Of a stretch of DNA of 64,000 nt, positions 11,719 to 23,213 are shown piece after piece. The notes under the pieces were generated by a model. The model had not been told where the DNA came from and did no database searches. It worked only from the letters and a program-made list of their open reading frames with translations. Source of the stretch: Codonopsis lanceolata (lineage: Eukaryota; Streptophyta; Magnoliopsida; Asterales; Campanulaceae). Location of the stretch: NCBI GenBank assembly GCA_013146195.2, contig CM028379.1, positions 113,082,168 to 113,146,167 on the forward strand, given 5' to 3'. The position numbers were made by a program, and so were the translations under genes. The first letter of the stretch is position 1, and each line of letters opens with the position of its first letter.

Positions 11719-12171
11719 TCAAACTATAAGGAGCAACACCAACAGCCAAAAAATTACAACATACCCACACATGAAGAAAATAAAGAATTTCCGCTCTCTG
11801 TTGCGCTTCATTTTGAGTTCCATTATCTCTTTTTGGTGATTATTGATAGATTGCAGTGACCCGGAATCACTGCAATTGATCTATGGCACATTGGGGGATC
11901 ATGTCAAGCAAAACAACCACATGCCCCATCCTAAAACTTACGAAAAAAAGGAATCTAGGTTAACAATGGAGGCCCCGAACCCTAAATAGAAGAAATGGAA
12001 TGTGGGTAAAAAACCCTAAATCGAAGAAACAGAACGTGGGTGAATCATTGTTGGAATCATACAATGAATACTTACCTGACCATAGTTTGCGCAGCCAAGG
12101 AATCTTCGATCAGGATTTGCTGTAGTCAACGAGGTCTTCAACACGATGTTATCACCACAGTGGCACGACAT
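11719..12171 (-). pseudogene. GRF-type zinc-finger gene carried antisense inside the MULE, two exons, damaged
   Basis: Exon 1 (12171-12076) reads 'MSCHCGDNIVLKTS' and 'NPDRRFLGCANYG', the first half of a GRF zinc finger, and ends at a strong cag|gtaagt donor. Exon 2 (11930-11719) continues in phase zero with 'GACGCFA', a stop where the family has Trp, and 'HDPPMC', the second half. After a frame change there is a basic stretch 'MELKMKRNRERKF' and a hydrophobic C-terminal segment ('MCGYVVIFWLLVLLLIV') before TGA. This matches the layout of small plant GRF zinc-finger/transmembrane proteins, some of which I associate with MULEs. The start could lie further upstream. The gene converges on the transposase gene and ends ~1 kb from it. 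Function is unknown; the nonsense codon and frameshift make this copy a pseudogene. Confidence 0.72.
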
Positions 12172-12250
12172 GGCTCCCTCTGCTTTGCGGGAAAACCAGG
12201 AAGAAATGAGCGCCAATTACGTACGTACGCTCAAATACCCAGCCAGATGC

Positions 12251-12448
12251 TTCCCTCCAAAAGGAAATGATCAAAATAACCATCACGTGCAAGAACACGT
12301 GAGAGTTAACTTTTTTTCATTAACAGATAATGGGCCGGGAGAGTTATTTGACACAAATGATAACATCAGATATCAAATTAGTATAAATTTTAAGTTGAGT
12401 AGTGATCTGAGATTGAGTATATATTTTGGGAGGAAATTTATATTTTGA
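12251..12448 (-). repeat. Right terminal inverted repeat of the MULE
   Basis: This is the reverse complement of the left TIR at 6629-6828. Its outer end is at about 12448, just before the A-rich possible target duplication. Confidence 0.88.
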
Positions 12449-12457
12449 TAAAAAAAA

Positions 12458-13250
12458 TAAATAAATAGGGGGTGGAGAGTGGAGAGTGGAGAGTGGAGAC
12501 AAATAGATTAGAGGTTGAAATAGAGAATTGAAAAAAGAAATCAGGTCCTACACCAGCAGAAAAAAGTATTATTTTTTCCAGATGTAAAATCAGGAATAAG
12601 CGGCTGCTCATTAGGCCACTTGTCACAAATTCACTCTTTGATTTGTACTTGTGACCTGCCACAAATCTTTAAAGTGATCTGCGATCCATGATCCATGATC
12701 CATGATCCATCCACCCACCACCAATCAAAACAAGAAGCAATAATTAATTTGTTGAATAAATCGGTATAGATTTTTCGCAAAAAATAAGTCAACAGAAAGA
12801 GCGGTCATGATAATTGATAAGTGATACTCTCTTCTTGCTAAATTATTATTCAGTTTTTTTTCATCTATTTTAAAATAATTATTTTATTTAAAAATTTTCT
12901 TTTTAAGATAATATTTTTATTATTTTATTTATATATTTTTATTTAATTTTAATTATAAACTATATACACATGAATTTTAAAATAAATTATACATCAAACT
13001 AATGCTAATATTTCAATCAAATATATTTTTTTAAACTGTACGTCGAATCCACTAAAACGATAATTTAAAGATCGAAATATATCCTTTCGTTGGTAGAATT
13101 GGTCGATAATTAACTTGTTCAAGATAATTTGGTCATTTATAAGGTGTCCCGACTCCCGAGCTACATTAATCTACGTAACCTGTCGCATTGATCTATTGAA
13201 CTTTTGTTGCTAACCCACAAAAGCTGTATTATTGTATTTTTATTTGGTAG
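12458..13250. other. Intergenic DNA upstream of the DA1-like gene
   Basis: It holds a short gtggaga tandem repeat (about 12471-12500) and a gatccat tandem run (about 12684-12712). Otherwise it is AT-rich with no recognised gene. Confidence 0.6.
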
Positions 13251-13810
13251 AATCCCCCTTCTCTCCCTTTGTCAATGGGAAGGATAAACAGTTTCCTATG
13301 GGGGAGGGTTTTGACCTGTAGTGGACTATAATGGTGGAAAAATTGGGGTTAAAACGGTCCCACTTTCTCAATAATAATAATTATAGAAAAAAAAAAGTGT
13401 TGAAATTTTGTACAACCTCTTCTGGGTTTTGTGATTCCCGTACCTTTACGAAAAGGTTTGATCTTTTTTCTTTCTGAGCTAATAGTTTCCCACTAATCAC
13501 TATTTGTGTTTGCTGATCTTTATTCTCTGTGCACCTCATACTTGGCGTGGGTTTCAAGTACTCAATCATTCTCTCTCTCTCTCGATGAATGTTCATTTGA
13601 TTCGTCAACAAAATGGGTTTCAGTGAATTGATCTTTTCTATGTTCCTGATTGAAATGATTGTCAGGTGTTTGGGAAATGTGGGGAATCAAGAATCTCCTT
13701 TATCACCTGTAATTGAATTGGGTGAATATGCTTTCAAGTCAACTACGTATTTCCTGTGATCTGGACTTCATTAGAGTCTTTTGTTTCTCCAAATTCTTGG
13801 ATTCCTCAAG
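13251..13810 (+). other. Probable 5' non-coding exon/promoter-proximal region of the DA1-like gene
   Basis: A donor-like cctcaag|gtgagaag occurs at 13810/13811 and an acceptor tgtgcag|actac at 14441/14442, just 41 bp before the start codon. This is consistent with a long first intron in the 5' UTR. No coding potential was recognised in 13251-13810. The 5' boundary is a guess. Confidence 0.35.
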
Positions 13811-14482
13811 GTGAGAAGTTTTATCTTTTTCTTCAGATTGTGATTTGTTCTTCATATAAAAGTCAGAATTGACCAAGTCAATTTCGCTGGAAGATTCTTG
13901 ATAATATTATTATTGTTTTCATTATTATTTTTAATGTGGTGGATTGGTTAAGCTTTTTTTTTTTTGCTGAAACTTGATGTTGGTTTGGACTTTGAAGTAA
14001 TTATGAGTTTGGATATCATTATATTATTGAGAACATGAAATTCAATTTGATTGGACTGTACAGAAGAACATTTTTGCTGGAATTGAGGTGTTAATATAAC
14101 CAAGTGATGGATTTGGCTTCGGCTGATGCGTTTCCTTTTCTTTAATAGCATATTCATATCAGTTATTGGCTGGAAACTAGGGTGTCTATCTCCGTGGGGG
14201 TGATTTTGCCTGAACTTTGAGTAATTGATAACTGTAAGTAGTGTTCTGTTTGATGTCTGTCATGCAAGCATGCTGTTACCAGTTCAATCTTTAAACTACA
14301 GTGTTTCAGTGATTTGAGTTTTTTCAAAGAAAACACATCTGCTAATACTTGATTATCATGAAAGAACTAGTCTCATGTTATGATTCTTGTAATTTCTTTT
14401 ATCTCCTGAAATCCAACTTATGCTAATAATATGTTGTGCAGACTACGATTTACCAGCTCAAAAGCTGAAAACATTTCAGGCT

Positions 14483-17400
14483 ATGGGTTGGCTAACCAAA
14501 ATTCTCAAAGGGTCCAGCCATAAAATCTCAGAAGGCCAATATCATGGAAAATACGATAATGAAGGAATATGGGAGGGTCCGCCTACATCACTGGTAATAC
14601 TTGTCGCTGCTGCTGCTTCTTTCCTCAATGATTCTGCTTCTCTCCCACGGTTGGCCTTGTCCTTTCACTAGTAGTACCTCGGTGTTTGAATGAAAGAAAC
14701 ATGTGTATGCATTACAAGGATGATTGACTGCTTTATTTTAAATGTAATTTGTACATTGTGGCCCTAGCTCTCTCCAAATTTCTCCCGTGCTCACTCTCTG
14801 GTGTATGTGACAAAAATTGTAGGATGCATTATCAGATTTTGCGATGGAAGACATCGATCGTGCCATTGCACTTTCCCTTGCAGAAGAAGATGAGAAAGGA
14901 TCTTTTTCGCCTCCAAAAGGAGATCAGGAAAGATCTCCTTCCCCTCCAGAAGAAGAGCATGAAGAAGCTGTTTCCTCTCCAGAAGAAGATCACAAGGGCA
15001 AAAAAGTAATTGGTAAGTTGTTTTCCATGAAATGCAACCCTGGACAGACATGCCAATATCGAGAATCCGCATATTCTTATACAGCCATCTTCATTGTATG
15101 GTAACCTCAAAATTACATCAGAATGATGCTTCAGTTAGATTATGCTCTTGTGGATTCTGAATATCTCTTCTCTACTGGGTTTTCAGATAACGATACCCAT
15201 TCGGATGAAGATGAACAGCTTGCCAAAGCTATTCAGGAAAGTTTAAATGTGGGGTCGCCACCTCGATATAATTATGGAAGCTTGTTGCCTCCTTATCCAT
15301 ACTTATATCCATCTGGTCCTGGGTACAGGTAAATGAGCCTCCTTCCAACCCTATTATCTTGTACTTATGCTGATTCTACTACCTTACTGCTGTTTTTGGC
15401 TAGCCTCACTTCCGTCTTATGAATATGATTTTCTTAGTCTATTTAATCTCTCATTTTGGCCTATCTCATATTTTTGTAAACTTCATTGACGTGTGTGCAA
15501 ATAAACAACGTCTTTTATGTCAATATTTACTAAATATTTTTTTTCCTTAATATATACAAAACATTAAATTAGTATGAGCATTTCTCTCTATTTATCTCCT
15601 ATGTATGCGCTTCTACCATCCACCTCTCAACCATCTTATGATTATAGTTATAATTAGTCTGTTTAACCTCTCGTTTTGCGTTTCCGGAGTTCAGTAATGC
15701 ACATTGATCTGTAAGTAAGCAGGGCCATTTTTGTTACATTATTGCGATGCACTTGCTTTTATGTATACAGTTTTCAATGCTAGTGCATAAAGATCCTGGA
15801 ATGTAGTTGGTCAGGCCTAAAGCTAGTGTATAAAGATCCTGCAATCAGTGTGGATATTAGCACCAGGATGTTTGGCATATCCACATTTAAAAGTTGAAAT
15901 TTAGACATCGCTTTCTTTTTGAAATCAAGGATTTCCGATATAATAGTCCTTGAAAATATGTTTAACTCTCTTCCAATTCACATGCATCACGTGAAACCTG
16001 ACCTATTTAAGTAACATTTGATTGTAGGATCTGTGCGGGTTGCAATGTAGAAATTGGTCATGGACGATTTCTGAGTTGCATGGGAGGAGTTTGGCATCCT
16101 GAATGCTTCCGTTGTCACGCTTGCAATTCACCGATATCCGATTATGAGGTCCATATCAACTCCTAGTCACTTGGAATCTTTTAGAGTTCTCTAACATATT
16201 GTTCGATACTCCTACTAATGTTCAAGGTTCCATGAGTTGCATGTGATGAAAAGAAAATGTTTTCCCGAGGTTTTATGCTGTGTCTGGTTTATATTTTGAA
16301 TTTGCATCTATGCACAAGTTTACTTGACTTGTGTGATGGGCTTTATTCATGCTGTTGCTTTATGTAGTTTTCCATGTCGGAGAACCGCCCATACCACAAA
16401 TCGTGCTACAAGGAACGCCATCACCCTAAATGTGATGTTTGCAAGAACTTTGTAAGTGTCCTTTTCATGTCAGTGAGAAAATACTTTGATTTTCTGTGAT
16501 GCACTTCTCAATCTTTATTTTACAATCTTAGAATTTCTGTTTGCTCAGTTAATGTATGTCTTCTTTGTCACCTCCTATGACTATTCTAAAAAACTAGAAT
16601 ATTGTAGCTCATCATGTAATAAGGGCTTGTGTGAGCTCAACTCATTAGATACAAGTCAAGCTCAAACTTCACTTTGATCTCAAATAGATGCAAGCCAAGC
16701 TTGAGAAAACAAATACTTAGTTGAACTTAGCTTGTTTGCAGAGTCATATGCAACTATGGGTGGTTTCTGTGGCCCACCTCTCTGTTGTACACGACTCAAT
16801 CTTTCACCAACCCCCCCCCCTCTCTTTTAGGGGACCTATTCTTGCTGTTCTGAAGATTGAGAAGGAAGGTAAAAGCAGTTTCTGAAATAGATTATTTCCC
16901 TAAGATCAAGCCATAGTCCTGGTACCTCTTTTCTTTATACAGAAAGCCTAAACTGCACACCAAAATCATCCAGGCAAATAATGAATCAAGTTTATATCTT
17001 ATCTTTTAATTTCACAACGAATTAAAATCTTTGTTGCATGGGCTGCTCAGTGTAAGTATAGTACTGCTAGCGAACTTGAGTCCTCCAAGAAAGCAGTAGG
17101 ATCCAATTTTTAAAGCATGGTGGTGATGAAAAGGATTTCTTTCACTTTGAAAGTGGTACACATGGTGCTAAACTGGTGATTAGATCGTGAAGTTTTCAAC
17201 TTTAACCAGCTCATTTGAATTGTGCTTATGATTAATCTTGATCTTGTATATATACGATATAAATAAGTAGTTATGCCTGCCTAACAGTTTAACAATTCAG
17301 TAACTTGGCTATCTTGATTTTTTCCTTTAATTTCATACAGATCCCAACAAATGCAGCTGGTCTTATTGAGTATAGGGCCCATCCTTTCTGGCTACAAAAG

Positions 17401-18822
17401 TACTGCCCATCACATGAGCATGATGGGACTCCTAGATGCTGCAGCTGTGAAAGAATGGAGGTCAGTTGAATAAAATACTTGTCCTGTCCTCTAGATGAAG
17501 ACAAATTGAGTACTTCCCAAATTGAAAAGATATACTCGAAATTCAGTACCAAATACTTGCAGGAAATTCTCTTGAGACTTAGGCTAAATCACTCGAGGCT
17601 TCCTAATTTCTTTTCATGCAGCCAAGAGACACAAAGTATCTGCTACTTGATGATGGTAGGAAGCTATGCCTTGAGTGCCTGGACTCTGCCATCATGGATA
17701 CGCACGAATGTCAACCTCTTTACCTTGAAATACAAGAATTTTACGAAGGATTGAATATGAAAATTGAGCAACAGGTTCCCTTGCTTTTGGTTGAGAGACA
17801 AGCGCTAAATGAGGCCATGGAAGGAGAAAGAAATGTGAGGCCAGTGCTTTGAAATCATTATGCTTTTATGGCTGCATTTCCTGTAGATTTTTTTCTTGGC
17901 CATTCTGATCAGTTTGTTCATTGGCAGGGTCACCATCACATGCCTGAAACTCGAGGACTTTGCCTGTCAGAAGAACAAACCGTTAGCACTGTATGAATAT
18001 TCTTCCTCGATTATTTTTCCTGAATGGAGTTAGTTTAGCTTTGTGGAGATACAAGCTTCTTGCTAAGAGGCTATGCATAAATTTTTTCATGTGAAATTAC
18101 CAGATTTTAAGAAGGCCAAGAATTGGCGCAGGCCGGATCGTGGACATGTTTACAGAGCCTTATAGGCTGATCCGTCGATGCGAAGTGACAGCTATTCTCA
18201 TTTTGTATAGTCTCCCTAGGTAAATTGTTTCCCCTTTTTGTCAAGTCCACTAGTCGTAAGTCATGCTTAAAACTTTCTAGAATTAACCAAACCTCTCTAC
18301 GATTTCAGGTTATTGACCGGGTCAATCCTAGCTCATGAGATGATGCATGCATGGCTGCGGCTTAAAGGTGTTTGTTTGCCTTAATAACTCTAACAATAAT
18401 GATGAGTTGATGATATTTTGTGGCTGCACTTGCATCTCCAATGATCTAATAAAAACAAGATTCAATTACGGGTGGCTTTTGCAGGTTACTCTAATCTTCC
18501 CCCGGATGTTGAAGAAGGTATCTGCCAAGTGCTGGCTCATATGTGGTTGGATTCTGAGATCCTGGCAGGTTCGGGAAGTAGTGTTGCTTCAACATCATCA
18601 TCATCACCCTCCTCATCATCTTCGGCTGCTCCCCTGTCGTCAAAGAAGGGCAAAAGGTCTCAGTTTGAGAAGCAACTTGGTGAGTTTTTTAAACACCAGA
18701 TCGAGTCAGATACCTCGGCAGCTTATGGAGATGGGTTCAGGGAAGGAAACAAGGCAGTGCTCAAATATGGTCTCAGAAGGACTCTTGATCATATTCGGCT
18801 TACAGGAACATTTCCTGGCTAA
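14483..18822 (+). CDS. DAR1-like: DA1-related protein (DAR1-like): UIM + LIM domain + C-terminal zinc peptidase
   Basis: Eleven exons with GT..AG borders give 1557 nt (518 aa plus stop): 14483-14593, 14823-15012, 15187-15328, 16028-16148, 16368-16451, 17341-17460, 17622-17834, 17928-17990, 18104-18219, 18309-18367 and 18485-18822. The start 'MGWLTKILKGSSHK' is the family's conserved N-terminus. Two ubiquitin-interacting motifs follow ('EDIDRAIALSLAEE', 'EDEQLAKAIQESLN'), then a LIM domain ('ICAGCNVEIGHGRFLSC...WHPECFRC') and a LIM-like Cys/His region. The C-terminal DUF3633-type peptidase has the HEMMH zinc motif (exon 10) and 'EEGICQVLAHMW'. In Arabidopsis, DA1-family peptidases are ubiquitin-activated and limit the period of cell proliferation. 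Length is close to the family norm, all domains are present and no break was seen. Acidic Ser-Pro-rich repeats lie between the UIMs, and a Ser-rich tract lies after the peptidase core. Confidence 0.93.
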
Positions 18823-19567
18823 TAGAATTGCGATCTGCTCATCTACATGGCGTTTTTCCAAAGGGCAATTAACGTCGGCCCTGTCATAGAAGCAAAACCT
18901 TTGTAAGAAAGAATACAGCGAGACCCAATAAACATCAACATCTGCTATAAGTTATGCAGAGTCGATAAAGATCATCCCTCTAATTCAACAATGCCACTAC
19001 AGGTTTTGATATTTGAATTTGAAAAATGTTCATATACAGGGAAAGAATGAATATAAAGAATATATCAGCATCTCTTTTATTATTATTATTATTATTATTA
19101 TCATTATTATGGTTTTTGAAAGGTCCTCACATGAGATGAATGCATCATTGTTATGACGGCTGTGGTTGGTTTAGAGAGTTGCATTGCTGTTGAAGCTGAA
19201 ATACGGAATATATATTTGCGCGGTGAGTTTGGCTACTTGGTCATAAACTGTTGAATCCATTGGCCCTGATGAGTTTGGTAGTAATCATCAAATTGGCTTG
19301 TATGATTCATGATTAACACGAGTTATATATTCTTTAATAGTTAGACTTTTTAAACCGAACTCTTTGGGTGATGGAGGGAATAAAATGAATGTCACAAAAG
19401 GGCAAAAATTGTCAAATTGAAAATAAATGTCCGATAGCAAGTTGATGGGTTAATTCAATAAGAACTACCATCCACCTGGATCTACTTCAATTGTGTACTG
19501 ATCTAACGAGTGAATTTTCATAATGTTATATACAGTTGGTAAGTATCCAGTTTTGTGTATAAAATGA
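18823..19567. other. 3' UTR and intergenic DNA after the DA1-like gene
   Basis: A possible poly(A) signal aataaa lies at about 18927. A (tta)n microsatellite is at about 19076-19110. No other gene was seen before the hAT element. Confidence 0.5.
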
Positions 19568-19575
19568 TGCGTGAG

Positions 19576-19845
19576 TAGAGGTGGCAATTTTTGTCCGCGC
19601 CCATTTGTCCGCCTAGACCGTCCAATAAATAATGGGTATGGGCACACTCAAAATTTTAAATGGGCACAAATGGGCATGCTCACTTGGGCACATTAATTAT
19701 GATTAAATCAGCACCCATACTAAAACTCATTTACTTTCTCTTCTAATTTTGTTTTATCAATTACATATATAATTATAAAATACTTAAGATTAATAATGAC
19801 ATTTAACATAATTAATATATTTATATTGTACACCCACTCTTCCAA

Positions 19846-19936
<91 letters not shown>

Positions 19937-20182
19937 ACCCGTCCAATAAATAATGGGTATGGGCACACCCAAAATTTTAAATGGGCACAAATGGGCATGC
20001 CCACTTGGGCACATTAATTATAATGGGCTAAATGTGCGCCCACTTGGGCACCCATACTAAAACTCATTTACTTTATCTTCTAATTTTGTTTTATCAATTA
20101 CATACATAATTATAAAATACTTAAAATTACTAATTACATGTAACATAATTAATATATTTATATTGTACACCCACTCTTCCAA

Positions 20183-20229
<47 letters not shown>

Positions 20230-20929
20230 GTACACCCGCCCTTCCAACCGTCACCGCACCCCAAAATTGCAAAGCAAAGCATGGAATGTTATTCTATGAC
20301 TCTGTACCCTTAAATGAAACACAACATCACTCTCAGATTGTTCAATTTTTATAATTCTGTAAATATCCGTCTCTGTTACACTATAAATGGATTCATAACG
20401 GTTTTGTGAGCAGTGTGCAACATACGACATTCTTATTTGCTCGAACCTTCTCATATAGATTTGTACATGTGGCTTAGTTAGCTTGTTTAGTTTTTGATCA
20501 GGTTTCCACTCGTGTGTTTGTCTATTGGGTTTCAGCGAAATTAAAAATATAACCACAAAATAGAATATTGAATTGAAGATTACAACAACAAAAATACATT
20601 TTTACATACTAATACACAAAATTATTAGTAAAAATTAAAATGCAATTTCGAAGAAAAGTTATTTTCTTCACAAACTATTACTTCCGTTCTTAGTTCATTT
20701 GTCACATTTTATTAAATCTCTATCATTTTCCTTTTATTAGTGTCATATGTGTTCAAGAGAAGAGAACATAAAACTCTAATACTAACTACTCCATCTGTTC
20801 CACCTAAACGTCCACGTTTGAAAATTTTAATTAATAAGAAGATATATTAATATCATTAGAGTTAGTCTTAATTACAAAAATATATTTTAGCACAAGCAAT
20901 ATGTCGGCTTTTTCCAATTATTGTGGTTG

Positions 20930-20960
<31 letters not shown>

Positions 20961-21198
20961 GGTTAGTTGTAACTTTTGATAATTTTTTGTAAAAAAATTT
21001 ATTTTTTTGTAATTTGTATATTTATTTGATAAGTGCATGTTAATGAGTAAATGGGCGCCCATGGGCGCCCATGCCCATTTAGTGCCCGCCCATATATGCC
21101 CATACTATTAAATGGGCACTTACTTGCCCGCCCATTTGAGTCCGCCGCCCATTTACGCCCACCCACGCCCGCCCATGTCCGCCCATTTACCACCTCTA
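19576..21198. mobile_element. Non-autonomous hAT element, 1.6 kb (TSD tgcgtgag)
   Basis: The left end is tagaggtggcaa and the right end, reverse-complemented, tagaggtggtaa. Perfect 8-bp duplications, tgcgtgag, flank it at 19568-19575 and 21199-21206. Both termini are dense in 'gcccat'/'atgggc' repeats, common subterminal binding-site-like arrays in hAT elements. The interior holds an imperfect duplication of about 390 bp and microsatellites, but no transposase. Confidence 0.92.
19615..20245. repeat. Internal duplication with (CA)n(TA)n microsatellites inside the hAT element
   Basis: The block 'cccatactaaaactcatttactt...acacccactcttccaacca' followed by (ca)n(ta)n and 'agtacacccg' occurs twice, with microsatellites at about 19849-19932 and 20187-20229. 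The phrase 'ccaataaataatgggtatgggcaca' also occurs twice, at 19621 and 19943. The open frames here are made of simple repeat and are not genes. Confidence 0.8.
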
Positions 21199-21383
21199 TG
21201 CGTGAGTCGTGAAGCATTGCTCATTTTCTGGTTCAACTAACCCACAAAATCTCAAGAGGAAAATGACGAATCATGATGACAAAATATTTCATTTGGCTAT
21301 TATTATAGCCAACCACACCATTATTCATCAATCACCATGGGTGTCTATCTCATGGCTCGTTCTTATATCAGCCTATTAATTTA

Positions 21384-21650
21384 GGTTTAAATCTTAATTT
21401 GGTCACCTAACTTTCGATCAAAATTTATTAAGCTCGCTTTACTTTTTTTTTCCCACAATTTAATCACTCTACTTGGCTTGGACATTCAATAAGGTCACTT
21501 GAGTCATTTCTGCCCGTTATGTTGGATGTAAATCTTTAAAAAGACCAAAATGCCCTTATTAAGTTAAAGGGTTTTACTCTTAATGTTAAGAGTTGAGGGT
21601 TCAAACTAAAAAAATAAAAAACTTAACCTTACAAATTTATTCAGTTCTTA

Positions 21651-21681
<31 letters not shown>

Positions 21682-22753
21682 GATTGAGAGCTCGGCGGCC
21701 AAAAGGTGGCCGACGACCAGACAGATGAAGCAAATAGAACATCATTGTCAGCTCAAACATTTAATCACAAAAGGTGTGCTTAGATTAGAACCCTAACCCT
21801 ATACTTGCAGCGAATGTTGATGAAAGAGCCCTAATTGAGATATGAACCCTAATTTATGCGTACAACCTTCTACGTTCTTCTTCCTCTTCTTCGTTTCTAT
21901 GTGATCATTGTTGGGTCTTTTAGTGCGTGAGATAGAAGGAGTTTCAGATATGTGATTTGACTTATGTGAGCAATACCTACGAAGGGAATCAGTGAGTGTG
22001 AGGGAGAAAGATTGAGTTCATTTTTGTGAAGGTGAATCAATGAGTGCGTGAGATAGAGGGGAGTTTCAAATCTGTGTACTTACGAGTGCTTGGAGAAAGC
22101 TATATCAATCGTTAAACCTAGAGTACGGTTTCGCGAAATAGAGGAAATCGTTAATCGTCATGCTCTAATGTTAGGTTTATCTGTGGCTAGATCATATTGC
22201 GGCCATGGTATCAGAGAGTTCTTTCATTGTGCACCCAACATTCCCCCACTATTCCAGAAATAAAGCAGTAGGTGTGATGAAGGCCGAGCAGACCTTCACA
22301 ATTGAACCTATGATTAATGTTGGTGTCTGGTGTGATAGGATGTGGCCTGATAGATGGATTGCAATTACAGCAGATAGCAAACGCAGTGCCCAGTTTGAAC
22401 ATACACTTTTGGTGATAGAGACCGGGGTTGAAGTTCTTATGGGTGCGCCTGTCGACATCTCCCAAGGTGTTCCTGTGGCTTAACTCGTAGGCTTGGCCTC
22501 TAGCCCCCCAAAATCAACATATGAAGAGGTGCACTGTGTTATATCATTTTGAAAATTGAAAATTATGTTAAAAATATTAGTAAGGGTATTTTTGGATTTT
22601 TAGAAATTTTTTGAAGTTTTCAATAAAAAAATTGGACGGGGTGATGAACTTGATATTTATGTTCAAGTAGAGTGATTAAATTGAGGAAAAAAAAGTAAAG
22701 TGAGTTTAATGAATTTTCGCCAAAAGTAGGGTAACTAAATTGAGATTTAAACT
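21384..22753. mobile_element. Pack-MULE-like element (TSD attaattta) with a captured gene fragment
   Basis: The left end reads ggtttaaatcttaatttgg and the right end, reverse-complemented, agtttaaatctcaatttag. Inverted similarity continues inward for more than 100 bp (for example 'caatttaatcactctacttg' near both ends). The flanks share the 9-bp attaattta (21375-21383 and 22754-22762), the duplication length of Mutator-like elements. No transposase is inside, but a methionine aminopeptidase fragment is. A (ga)n run lies at about 21652-21676. Confidence 0.82.
22081..22483 (+). pseudogene. Methionine aminopeptidase (MetAP type 1) C-terminal fragment
   Basis: Conceptual translation gives 'YECLEKAISIVKP', 'GLSVARSYCGHGI', 'HCAPNIP', then after a one-base frame change 'HYSRNKAVGVMKAEQTFTIEP' and 'KRSAQFEHTLLVIETGVEVL' to a stop at 22483. 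These are the C-terminal half of type-1 methionine aminopeptidase, including metal-binding residues (His of CGHG, Glu of TIEP, Glu of QFEH). The N-terminal half is absent. The frame breaks in a five-C run at about 22243-22247. No introns interrupt the fragment, so it may derive from spliced RNA or from a single captured exon. It lies inside a terminal-repeat element and is not expected to encode an enzyme. Confidence 0.85.
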
Positions 22754-22762
22754 ATTAATTTA

Positions 22763-23104
22763 TGTATATCCTATTTTTCGTTTTCTTTTACTCCTTCCCT
22801 TTCTAAATTGTATATCCTCTTTTAAAATTTTCCTTTTTAAGAAAACAATTTTACCATTTATCCTTACTTTTTCTAAATATTTTAATTATTACCACATGCT
22901 TAAGAGCATTAAATGAAACCACATATTACATCAATATTTATAATATACTGTCAATTAATTTTTCTTAAACGATGTGCTAGGTTCAAGAGAATGATTATTT
23001 GAAAACGAAAGGATTACTTTTTTTTAGACCCTTTCAGAAAAATTAAGTAAAATAAAATTTTCACAAAAAAAACTTTTACGTGTAGAATTTACTTATACTC
23101 AAAA
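22763..23104. other. AT-rich intergenic DNA
   Basis: No gene, RNA or element was recognised. Confidence 0.6.
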
Positions 23105-23213
23105 GGGGTCGTTTGGTAGCCAGATAACACTATTTTATCCGTATCTAATATTTGGTAGAGTTTTGTGTGTCGGATAAAATTATCCGTATACACGAATAAC
23201 CCCCCCCACCCAT

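Larger units (their letters stand above)
6629..12448 (+). mobile_element. Mutator-like element (MULE), 5.8 kb, with long TIRs
   Basis: The ~200-bp inverted repeats at 6629-6828 and 12251-12448 share blocks such as 'ctgttaatgaaaaaa' and 'tgcacgtgatggttatttt'. Between them lie a MuDR-type transposase on the plus strand and a GRF zinc-finger gene on the minus strand near the right end. A possible 9-bp target duplication, taaaaaaaa, is present at 6620-6628 and 12449-12457, but its low complexity makes it weak evidence. The transposase has stops and frameshifts, so this copy cannot be autonomous now. Confidence 0.88.

Noticed and set aside
18347..18889. A 180-aa frame overlapping the end of the DA1-like gene
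   Set aside because: It is a shifted frame across the intron and last exon; the spliced frame gives the conserved peptidase domain instead.
19720..20354. Frames with (YI)n and (CV)n stretches
   Set aside because: Translations of (TA)n and (CA)n microsatellites inside the hAT element.
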